Source: Alphaproteobacteria bacterium (GTDB lineage: Bacteria > Pseudomonadota > Alphaproteobacteria > Micavibrionales > UBA2020). Taken from it: 14,066 nucleotides of DNA. Below, piece by piece: positions 8,267 to 13,503 of the stretch. The stretch covers positions 1 to 14,066 of the forward strand of contig JAQSWE010000026.1 of assembly GCA_029266795.1 (NCBI GenBank), written 5' to 3'. Made by a program: the position numbers and the translations under genes. The notes below the pieces were generated by a model. It was not told where the DNA came from. It worked only from the letters and a program-made list of their open reading frames with translations, and searched no databases. The number at the start of each line of letters is the position of its first letter. The first letter of the stretch is position 1.

Positions 8267-8576
8267 TGCCTTGTGCGCCCTTGCTGATAATTTTTTCGAG
8301 TTTCTTGCGTTCGTCTTTCGGGTAACCCTGCTGCTTCGCTTCTTCCGGCGTGACAGGCACGCCGTTGATGACGCGGCTGGCGACCAGCATCACGCGGTCG
8401 CGCGTTTCATAGAGCTTCGTGACGCCCGGATTATCCCGCACCGCTTCCGGCAGCGCATTACGGTCGAACATGACGGGAAACGCCGCCGCCGCGCAGAGGC
8501 CCGTCATCAGAATGACGAACAGCCGGATGCGCCATGGCGAATGTCCCTTGGCATGTTTTTTTGCCGCCCGCGCCAT
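8259..8576 (-). CDS. Small single-pass membrane protein (105 aa), unrecognised
   Basis: I do not recognise this protein. It has a basic N-terminus (MARAAKKHAKGHSPWRIR), one hydrophobic helix at about 17-34 (LFVILMTGLCAAAAFPVM), and a soluble C-terminal part. That part is rich in charged residues and predicted helical (KLYETRDRVMLVASRVI; DERKKLEKIISKG). By the positive-inside rule the C-terminal part should be periplasmic. The start shares one base with the cvpA stop (TGATG) and the end overlaps the dehydrogenase by 8 bases. It is therefore embedded in the operon and almost certainly expressed. In related genomes I would expect purF at about this position. Confidence 0.8.
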   Translation of the reverse strand: MARAAKKHAKGHSPWRIRLFVILMTGLCAAAAFPVMFDRNALPEAVRDNPGVTKLYETRDRVMLVASRVINGVPVTPEEAKQQGYPKDERKKLEKIISKGAQGND

Positions 8577-9310
8577 CAGGGGCCCGCCCGGCGTTCGTCG
8601 TCCAGCAGCTCTTCCTGCATCTCGCGCTCTTCTTCTTCGGTCACGGGCTTAGCTTCGGCCTTCGCCTTGGATGACGGCTTCAGGTTAATCTTGCTGATGA
8701 TTTCCTTGCCGTTGTCGGCGACCAGCTTGCGCAGGTCAACCTTGCTGTCCACATAGGCGACGCTGTCCTGCAAAATCGGCACGCTCACCGAATTCTTCGC
8801 CCAGTCGGGGAAATTCTCGGCCTTCACCAGAAACGAAATGGGGAGGAAGCACAGGAACACCACGAGGAAGCCGCGCGCAAGGCCGAAGCCCGCGCCCAGC
8901 ACCTTGTCCATCACGCCAAGGCCTGCTTCGTTCACCGCGCGGCTCACGAAGAACCCGACCAGCGACATGATGAGGTAGATGACGAGGAAAACGGAAAGGT
9001 AGGACAGGATGACGGCGGTTTTTTCGGGCGACAGGATGCCCATGATGAGGTGTTCTTTTGCAATCGCCGCCTGCGCCACGTCATTCGCGCCCTTGCTGAT
9101 GGCGGCTGCAGCCTCTTCGCCGCGTTCGTCCACCTTCAGCCATTTGTTGAAGCTAGGGATCATGATCTCGCCCGCGAAATAGGTCACGCTGGTCGCGATC
9201 ACAAGCGCCACGATGGTAAAGGCCTCGCGGATGATGCCGCGGAAATAGGCGACCAGCATGGACAGCACAAGGATGATCGCGATGATGATGTCGAGCGCGG
9301 CGGGGGTCAT
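8576..9310 (-). CDS. cvpA: CvpA family inner-membrane protein (244 aa)
   Basis: The family is named for its requirement in colicin V production in E. coli; its biochemical role is unsettled, with links to envelope stress and purine-gene neighbourhoods. Four hydrophobic helices are visible at about 7-22, 28-48, 97-120 and 139-162. The glycine-rich G-x-M-D-K-x-L-G-x-x-F-G motif (about 132-144) before the last helix is characteristic. The cytoplasmic tail (about 200-244) is Lys/Glu-rich and likely coiled or disordered (EEEEREMQEELLDDERR). The ATG directly abuts the radA TAA with no spacer, so it is translated by coupling. Family assignment is good; function in this organism is unknown. Confidence 0.88.
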   Translation of the reverse strand: MTPAALDIIIAIILVLSMLVAYFRGIIREAFTIVALVIATSVTYFAGEIMIPSFNKWLKVDERGEEAAAAISKGANDVAQAAIAKEHLIMGILSPEKTAVILSYLSVFLVIYLIMSLVGFFVSRAVNEAGLGVMDKVLGAGFGLARGFLVVFLCFLPISFLVKAENFPDWAKNSVSVPILQDSVAYVDSKVDLRKLVADNGKEIISKINLKPSSKAKAEAKPVTEEEEREMQEELLDDERRAGP

Positions 9311-10678
9311 TTAATTTTTTCCTTCCGAAAATAACGGTAAAATATCCTGCAATTGCTTCACTTGCGTCAGTTTCAGCCCGTGATCCGCCAGCGGCTTCTT
9401 GCCTGACAAATGCGGGATCATGGCATTCCTGAATCCCAGTTTCGATGCTTCCTTGATGCGCTGGTCGCCCTGCGCGACATGGCGCACTTCGCCGGAAAGC
9501 CCGATTTCGCCGAACACGACCATATCATGCGGCACCGGAATTCCGGAGAGCGAACTGACAAGCGCTGCCGCCACGGCCAGATCCGCCGCCGGTTCATTGA
9601 TCTTCAATCCGCCTGCCACGTTCAAATACACATCGTTCGGGCCGATCACGACGCCGCAGCGCGATTCCAGCACCGCCAGCACCATGGAAAGCCGGCTCTG
9701 GTCCCAGCCGATCACCGCGCGGCGCGGCGTACCGAGCGGGGAGGGAGCGACGAGCGCCTGCACTTCGACCAATACAGGCCGCGTGCCTTCCATGCCGGCG
9801 AAAACCGCGCTGCCGGAAATCTCGCGCTGGCGCTGCGACAGGAATAATTCGGACGGGTTGGGCACTTCGATCAGGCCTTCCTCCGCCATCTCGAACACGC
9901 CGATTTCATCGGTCGGGCCGAAGCGGTTCTTCACCGCGCGCAAAATGCGGAAGCTGTGGCCGCGGTCGCCCTCGAAATACAACACGGTATCCACCATGTG
10001 TTCCAGCACGCGGGGGCCGGCAATCTGGCCTTCCTTCGTGACGTGGCCGACGAGCAGCAGGCAGGTGCCGCGTTTCTTCGCGGCGCGGATCAGCTCGGCG
10101 GCCGATGCGCGTACCTGCGCGACCGTGCCGGGCGCGGAATCCAAATTGTCGAGATACATCGTCTGGATTGAATCGATCACGACCGCGTCGAAATTGCGGC
10201 GTTCAATGGTCTCGATGATGTCGCGCACGTTTGTTGCAGCCGCGAGTTCCACTTTTTCTTTCGCGAAACCCAGACGCCCTGCGCGCATCCGCACCTGGTC
10301 GAGCGATTCCTCGCCCGAGATATAGGCGCAGGATGCCTTGCGGGAGAGCAGCGCGGTGACTTGTAAAAGCAATGTCGATTTGCCGATGCCGGGGTCGCCG
10401 CCGATGAGCAGGGCAGAGCCCGGCACAAGCCCGCCGCCCGTCACGCGGTCGAATTCGGCGATGCCGACGACGCGGCGCGGCTGGACTTCCGATGCGCCCT
10501 CCAGCGGATGCAGCTCGATGACGCGGCCTTTGGCGCGGCCCAGACCTTGGGGCGGCCGGTCGTTCTTGGCTTCCTCGACCATCGAATTCCATTCGCCGCA
10601 GGCTTCGCACTTGCCGGCCCACTTGTTGTGGGTCGAACCGCAGGACTGGCAGACATATAATGATGCGGGACGGGCCAT
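9311..10678 (-). CDS. radA: DNA repair protein RadA
   Basis: This RecA-like ATPase promotes branch migration and processing of recombination intermediates. All four parts of the family are visible. An N-terminal zinc finger has Cys10, Cys13, Cys24 and Cys27 (CQSCG...CEACGEW). The ATPase domain carries the Walker A sequence GDPGIGKST at 94-102, and the RadA-specific KNRFG motif is at 250-254. The last third is a Lon-protease-like domain (PSPLGTPRRAVIGW; G-G-L-K-I-N-E-P-A-A-D-L-A). At 455 residues it has the usual length. It is the first gene of the five-gene - strand operon. No good Shine-Dalgarno is seen before the ATG (GGTTAATTAGCAGTT). Confidence 0.97.
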   Translation of the reverse strand: MARPASLYVCQSCGSTHNKWAGKCEACGEWNSMVEEAKNDRPPQGLGRAKGRVIELHPLEGASEVQPRRVVGIAEFDRVTGGGLVPGSALLIGGDPGIGKSTLLLQVTALLSRKASCAYISGEESLDQVRMRAGRLGFAKEKVELAAATNVRDIIETIERRNFDAVVIDSIQTMYLDNLDSAPGTVAQVRASAAELIRAAKKRGTCLLLVGHVTKEGQIAGPRVLEHMVDTVLYFEGDRGHSFRILRAVKNRFGPTDEIGVFEMAEEGLIEVPNPSELFLSQRQREISGSAVFAGMEGTRPVLVEVQALVAPSPLGTPRRAVIGWDQSRLSMVLAVLESRCGVVIGPNDVYLNVAGGLKINEPAADLAVAAALVSSLSGIPVPHDMVVFGEIGLSGEVRHVAQGDQRIKEASKLGFRNAMIPHLSGKKPLADHGLKLTQVKQLQDILPLFSEGKN

Positions 10679-10766
10679 AACTGCTAATTAACCAGATAGG
10701 ACAGGCGCTTGCAAACATAACCTGATTCTGAAATATTCCGGTCGACAGCCCCATATTTTTTGGCAT

Positions 10767-10775
10767 ATTATATCA
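10767..10775 (-). promoter_or_regulatory. Putative extended -10 promoter for the radA operon
   Basis: On the - strand the sequence TGATATAAT combines a perfect TATAAT (10772-10767) with the TGn extension (10775-10773), which can compensate for a poor -35. No -35 box at 17-18 bases is convincing; a TTGATT lies 20 bases upstream. The predicted start near 10760 leaves a leader of about 80 bases. Confidence 0.45.
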
Positions 10776-10784
10776 ATATATCAA
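10769..10784. repeat. Tandem 8-bp direct repeat overlapping the radA promoter
   Basis: TATATCAA occurs twice in immediate succession (10769-10776 and 10777-10784), with the first copy covering most of the radA -10 box. It could be a regulator site or simple AT-rich sequence. Confidence 0.6.
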
Positions 10785-10803
10785 GGCGTTAGAATCAAGT
10801 AAG

Positions 10804-10864
10804 CCCGCTTAATTGACATAATTTATAAAGACGGGTATCCTATTACTAACGGGTGTAAAGCGGG
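10804..10864. repeat. Inverted and direct repeats around the promoter of the WLxEP gene pair
   Basis: CCCGCTT (10804-10810) and AAGCGGG (10858-10864) are a perfect 7-bp inverted pair bracketing the putative promoter at 10813-10841. In addition ACGGGT occurs at 10831-10836 and 10850-10855. Together they look operator-like, but such short repeats can occur by chance. Confidence 0.4.
10813..10841 (+). promoter_or_regulatory. Putative sigma70 promoter for the tandem WLxEP genes
   Basis: A consensus TTGACA (10813-10818) is separated by 17 bases from TATCCT (10836-10841). The predicted start near 10848 gives a leader of about 24 bases to the ATG at 10872. This is the best -35 match in the window. 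Confidence 0.6.
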
Positions 10865-10871
10865 ATTATTC

Positions 10872-11273
10872 ATGAGTTTCAGGGATTTCACAGTATCTCT
10901 CAGCAATAAGTTCAACTGGCTGGCAGAGCCGCCGAAGAACCATTTCACGCTGGGCGAAGCAGTCCATTGGGCGACAGATGGCAACCTGATGCGGGACAAG
11001 CCGCATCCCTGGGGCCGCGCCGCGCGCATCGTCGACCGCGCGACCATGGTGGTGGGCCTTGGCGCCGCCGTTGCGATTTGCATGATCGAAAAATCGCCGG
11101 CGCCGATGCTCTTGGTGCCGGTCGTCGCGAAGGGTGTCGCCTTTATCAACGCCGCGATTACGCAAGGCGTCATCGGCAAGATCGCAAGAACGGCCGAGCG
11201 CATAGAAAGATTCACTGCAGAGCGCGAATATAAGCGTCAGCATAAAAACGACCTACCCCGAGGAATGAGGTAA
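10872..11273 (+). CDS. Membrane protein of an unrecognised tandem family (133 aa), short copy
   Basis: I do not recognise the family. Residues 16-29 (WLAEPPKNHFTLGE) match a segment of the next gene, and the remaining 80 residues align with it throughout without large gaps. A hydrophobic region at about 57-100 holds one or two membrane helices (ATMVVGLGAAVAICMI; MLLVPVVAKGVAFINAA), flanked by basic residues. The C-terminus is strongly basic (AEREYKRQHKND). The start at 10872 has only a weak upstream GCGGGA. The putative TTGACA promoter sits just upstream. The next gene starts 2 bases after this stop, so the two form one operon. A soluble N-terminal signature followed by a hairpin membrane anchor is the likely layout. 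Confidence 0.82.
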   Translation: MSFRDFTVSLSNKFNWLAEPPKNHFTLGEAVHWATDGNLMRDKPHPWGRAARIVDRATMVVGLGAAVAICMIEKSPAPMLLVPVVAKGVAFINAAITQGVIGKIARTAERIERFTAEREYKRQHKNDLPRGMR

Positions 11274-11275
11274 CG

Positions 11276-11998
11276 ATGGCACAATCGCAGACAGCAGAAG
11301 CACCAGAAGCGCCGGAGAACGCGCGCTCGCCCCGGTATAACCCGAATGAAATGCCGCTGCCGGCTGAAAGCTTTTTCAAAAAGGCCGAAAACCTTCTCGG
11401 CTGGCTCAACGAACCTGCCGAGCATAAATACACGCTGGGCGAACTGTTCCGCAAAGTCACCTTTCAGGAACCCTCACAGGACGGCTTCCATGCATCCCGC
11501 ATCGGCCGCCTTGCGGAACGCATTCTGACGGTGGGCCTGGTGATCGGCGTCTGCGCATCGCCCGTTTCGGGTATCGGCTTCATCGCCGGCCTGGTTGCCG
11601 CCAAGGTTGCAAGCGTGGGTGTTGCCGGCCTCGTTGTCATGCCGGTCTCGAGAGGCCTGGAAGGCGTCGCGCGCAAGCTCGACCGTGTTTTCAACAAACC
11701 CGCCGACCCCGACGAATTCGCGAAAAAACGCGGCCTTGTCGGCGGCAGCGAGGTGAAGGAAGCGCCCGTCGGCATGCGCAATGCCAAGGACATGAATTAC
11801 AATCCCGAGGACAAGATCGGTGCATCGCGCATCGTCGATCCCGATGCCAGTATCAAACAGGATTTCGGCACCGTCGCCGCAGATTCCCGCGCGTTCGATC
11901 CCACCCGCGGCGCGAAACCGCTCGAGGCTTACGGCCTCGGCACCGCCGCGCAGCAGAAGAAAGCCGCCGCCGGCCCCGGCCAGAAAAACGGCGGGTAA
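11276..11998 (+). CDS. Membrane protein of the same tandem family (240 aa), long copy with C-terminal tail
   Basis: It is paralogous to the preceding gene. The signature WLNEPAEHKYTLGE is at 43-56, followed by a region of about 25 residues ending in a basic R-I-G-R-L-A-E-R, a hydrophobic stretch at about 84-126 (two helices: ILTVGLVIGVCASPVSGIGF and GLVAAKVASVGVAGLVV), and G-V-A-R-K-L-D-R after it. It adds an N-terminal Ala/Glu/Pro-rich lead of about 35 residues and a C-terminal tail of about 100 residues. The tail is Pro/Gly/Asp-rich and probably disordered, with short repeats of the type R-x-x-D-P (SRIVDPDAS; SRAFDPTRG). A GAGG ribosome site (11267-11270) lies within the end of the preceding gene. 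The operon ends at the terminator starting 21 bases downstream. Function is unknown. Confidence 0.83.
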   Translation: MAQSQTAEAPEAPENARSPRYNPNEMPLPAESFFKKAENLLGWLNEPAEHKYTLGELFRKVTFQEPSQDGFHASRIGRLAERILTVGLVIGVCASPVSGIGFIAGLVAAKVASVGVAGLVVMPVSRGLEGVARKLDRVFNKPADPDEFAKKRGLVGGSEVKEAPVGMRNAKDMNYNPEDKIGASRIVDPDASIKQDFGTVAADSRAFDPTRGAKPLEAYGLGTAAQQKKAAAGPGQKNGG

Positions 11999-12018
11999 GC
12001 TTTCAAAACAGATCAAAG

Positions 12019-12048
12019 AAAAAGCCCCGGTTTTCACCGGGGCTTTTT
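12019..12048. terminator. Bidirectional intrinsic terminator between the WLxEP pair and rplT
   Basis: GCCCCGG (12024-12030), loop TTTTCA and CCGGGGC (12037-12043) form a perfect 7-bp GC stem. It is extended by five A-T pairs and followed by a T run to 12050. Read on the - strand the stem is followed by TTTTTCTTT, so it can also end the rpmI-rplT transcript. Confidence 0.95.
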
Positions 12049-12070
12049 TTATTCGTGTCCTGAAAAAAGC

Positions 12071-12448
12071 TTAAGCGGCTTTTTTCTTCTGCGCGTCGAG
12101 CGCCGCTTTCGCCTGTTCGGCGATGGCGGTGAAGCCCGCTGCGTCGTGGATCGCGATGTCCGACAGGACTTTGCGGTCCAGCGAATTGCCGGCCAGTTTC
12201 AGGCCGTTCATCAGCGTGGAATAGGTCAGGCCGTTCAGGCGTGCGCCGGCGTTGATACGCTGGATCCACAAACCGCGGAAGTCGCGCTTCTTGTTGCGAC
12301 GGTCGCGGTATGCGTAACGCAGTGCCTTTTCGACTTTTTCGATGGCGACGCGGTAGCATTTGCTGCCACGGCCGCGATAGCCTTTTGCCAGTTCGAGAAT
12401 TTTCTTGTGGCGGTTGATCGAGGCTGTGCCTCCCTTGACGCGTGCCAT
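12071..12448 (-). CDS. rplT: Ribosomal protein L20
   Basis: This 50S subunit protein binds 23S rRNA early in assembly. The N-terminal basic helix (MARVKGGTASINRHKKILEL, then AKGYRGRGSKCYRVA) and the core (RDRRNKKRDFRGLWIQRIN, then NGLTYSTLMNGLKLA) are typical. At 125 residues it is slightly longer than the usual 117-118 because of a Lys/Ala tail. The ATG shares one base with the rpmI stop (TAATG), so translation is coupled to L35. In E. coli and Bacillus, L20 represses its own operon by binding the leader mRNA; a structured leader is present upstream of rpmI here. pheS/pheT, often the next genes, do not follow. Confidence 0.97.
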   Translation of the reverse strand: MARVKGGTASINRHKKILELAKGYRGRGSKCYRVAIEKVEKALRYAYRDRRNKKRDFRGLWIQRINAGARLNGLTYSTLMNGLKLAGNSLDRKVLSDIAIHDAAGFTAIAEQAKAALDAQKKKAA

Positions 12449-12705
12449 TATGCGGCTTCCTTCTTGTTAGGGCCGTCGTAGCGGCGTTTCTTGCGCTGCA
12501 GCTTGCGCTGATAGGGCATGAAATCGTCGAGAATGATGCGGGCGTCCGATCCGTTCAGGATCAGCGTCGAGCAACCAGCGAGTTTCATACGTTTGGATTT
12601 GCCGCTCATGCGGTGGCGTTTATGTGCGGCGCGTGCCTGCACTTTACCCCGGCGGGTGACACTGAAGCGCTTCTTCGCGCCCGAGTGCGTTTTCATCTTT
12701 GGCAT
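12448..12705 (-). CDS. rpmI: Ribosomal protein L35 with a basic C-terminal extension
   Basis: This is a 50S subunit protein. The start MPKMKTHSGAKKRFSVTRRG and the K-R-H-R-M-S-G-K-S-K-R core are diagnostic. L35 is normally about 65 residues and ends near a [LM]-P-Y motif; here M-P-Y is at 63-65 and about 20 further residues follow, rich in Lys, Arg and Gln and ending in K-E-A-A. The ATG at 12705 has a good ribosome site (AAAGGA on the - strand, about 8 bases upstream). infC, which usually precedes rpmI, is not found upstream in this window; a PilZ gene on the other strand is there instead. Confidence 0.95.
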   Translation of the reverse strand: MPKMKTHSGAKKRFSVTRRGKVQARAAHKRHRMSGKSKRMKLAGCSTLILNGSDARIILDDFMPYQRKLQRKKRRYDGPNKKEAA

Positions 12706-12726
12706 TTTGTTTTCCTTTCAAGAATA

Positions 12727-12783
12727 AACCGTCATCGAGGCAGCCAATCCGAGCCAGATCACGGTTGCAGCAAAAGATGCTGC
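12727..12783 (-). promoter_or_regulatory. Structured leader of rpmI-rplT, candidate autoregulatory element
   Basis: Two inverted-repeat elements lie in the roughly 85-base leader. In transcript order, GCAGCA (12783-12778) pairs with TGCTGC (12772-12767) around a 5-base loop. Next, AACCGT (12766-12761) pairs with ACGGTT (12732-12727), continued after one mismatch by an ATC/GAT pairing and an inner GGC/GCC. L20 control of this operon through leader RNA is known in other bacteria. Whether these stems mimic the L20 site in 23S rRNA cannot be judged by eye. Confidence 0.5.
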
Positions 12784-12784
12784 T

Positions 12785-12861
12785 TTATGGAGAAAATATA
12801 TAGGGGATGGGGGGCGATAGAGTCAAGGGAAAGCGGGGATTTAGCCTCTATTTCTCCATAA
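12785..12861. repeat. 11-bp perfect inverted repeat bracketing the rpmI promoter
   Basis: TTATGGAGAAA (12785-12795) and TTTCTCCATAA (12851-12861) are exact reverse complements 55 bases apart. The putative rpmI promoter boxes (12797-12826) lie between them. The left arm covers the predicted rpmI transcription start; the right arm is on the side of the divergent PilZ gene. Confidence 0.7.
12797..12826 (-). promoter_or_regulatory. Putative promoter of rpmI-rplT
   Basis: On the - strand, TTGACT (12826-12821) and TATATA (12802-12797) are separated by 18 bases that are mostly C. The predicted start near 12789 produces the structured leader. The -35 matches 5 of 6 and the -10 matches 4 of 6. Confidence 0.5.
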
Positions 12862-12917
12862 TATTGGCATTTTGCTGCTTTTTGACCTTCACTTTCCCAG
12901 TTATGACATTGAAATGC

Positions 12918-12945
12918 TTGAAGTTATATGGGTTTGGCCTAATAT
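12918..12945 (+). promoter_or_regulatory. Possible promoter for the PilZ gene
   Basis: TTGAAG (12918-12923) and TAATAT (12940-12945) are 16 bases apart in the 140-base AT-rich stretch before the gene. An alternative -35, TTGACC at 12882-12887, has only a poor -10 (GACATT) at 17 bases. Low certainty. Confidence 0.3.
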
Positions 12946-13001
12946 TTATAGCAGGTGTTTAAAAAACCGGACTGTATTACGGGACAGCAAAGGGGCATCA
13001 C

Positions 13002-13403
13002 ATGATTATCCACACGATTCTTCAGAAACTCGGTCTCGGCGATGGCAGGTTCAACAAAGAAGATGCGCAAGCCCGCCGCCGCCATGTTCGGCATCCTGCA
13101 CTGCAAGCGGAAGTGGTTGTGGCCGACAGGTCATTCCACCTGAAGGACTGGAGCATGGGCGGCTTCTTTTTCGACCCGCCCCCCGGCACCTCGCTGGTGG
13201 TCGGCGACAAGGTCCAGTTCCAGCTGCGCTTCCGCCTCCCCAATGAAACGGTCAGCATCCAGCAGACCGGCAAAGTCGTGCGCGCCGTGCGCCGCGGCAT
13301 CGGGGCGGAATTTGCGCCCCTGTCCGTCGAAACACGCCGCAAGTTCGAGCGCGTGCTGGACGCATTCCACGCGCAGAGCTTTTCGGCGTCACAACGCGCC
13401 TGA
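13002..13403 (+). CDS. PilZ-domain protein, predicted c-di-GMP receptor (133 aa)
   Basis: This is a single-domain PilZ protein. Both ligand motifs are present: the arginine motif in R-R-R-H-V-R (25-30; R26 and R30 give R-x3-R) and D-W-S-M-G-G (49-54), matching D/N-x-S-x-x-G. The beta-barrel continues through VGDKVQFQLRF and IQQTGKVVRAVRRGIGAEF. A C-terminal helix (ETRRKFERVLDAF) closes the domain. With no effector domain it would act by binding a partner such as a flagellar, pilus or polysaccharide component, which is not identified here. The ATG follows AGGGG (12991-12995). It is probably transcribed alone: the opposite strand carries rpmI upstream, and an intrinsic terminator lies 51 bases downstream. 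The stop codon forms the loop of a short hairpin (13395-13409). Confidence 0.9.
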   Translation: MIIHTILQKLGLGDGRFNKEDAQARRRHVRHPALQAEVVVADRSFHLKDWSMGGFFFDPPPGTSLVVGDKVQFQLRFRLPNETVSIQQTGKVVRAVRRGIGAEFAPLSVETRRKFERVLDAFHAQSFSASQRA

Positions 13404-13422
13404 GGCGCGCAAATGATGCGCT

Positions 13423-13449
13423 TAATATTGCTAAAGGCTTAAAAAACCG
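13423..13449 (+). repeat. Second copy of a TAATATT...TTAAAAAACCG segment flanking the PilZ gene
   Basis: TAATATT (13423-13429) followed by TTAAAAAACCG (13439-13449) repeats the order seen before the PilZ gene: TAATATT at 12940-12946 and TTAAAAAACCG at 12959-12969. The inner spacing differs (9 versus 12 bases). It may mark a second promoter region, this one for the membrane protein-pyrE operon, or be a chance similarity of AT-rich DNA. Confidence 0.4.
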
Positions 13450-13453
13450 CTAC

Positions 13454-13484
13454 AAAAAGGCACCGGTATCCCCGGTGCTTTTTT
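13454..13484 (+). terminator. Intrinsic terminator after the PilZ gene, just ahead of the pyrE operon
   Basis: GCACCGG (13460-13466), loop TATCC and CCGGTGC (13472-13478) form a 7-bp stem, extended by a G-T pair and five A-T pairs. The downstream arm runs into six Ts (13479-13484). The ATG of the next gene is only 19 bases further on. The structure thus either ends the PilZ transcript or lies in the leader of the next operon as a possible attenuator. Confidence 0.9.
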
Positions 13485-13503
13485 AACGCAAGGAGCCGCA
13501 AGC

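Noticed and set aside
7520..8287. 255-codon + strand frame opposite the dehydrogenase
   Set aside because: It is the complement of a clear SDR with catalytic residues, and has no ribosome site or family resemblance.
9399..10325. Long + strand open frame (308 codons) opposite radA
   Set aside because: It is the antisense shadow of radA. Its translation is Ser/Thr/Pro/Arg-rich without recognisable domains, while the - strand has every RadA motif.
12442..12861. 139-codon + strand frame opposite rpmI
   Set aside because: It is the antisense shadow of rpmI and its promoter; it has no ribosome site and no family resemblance.
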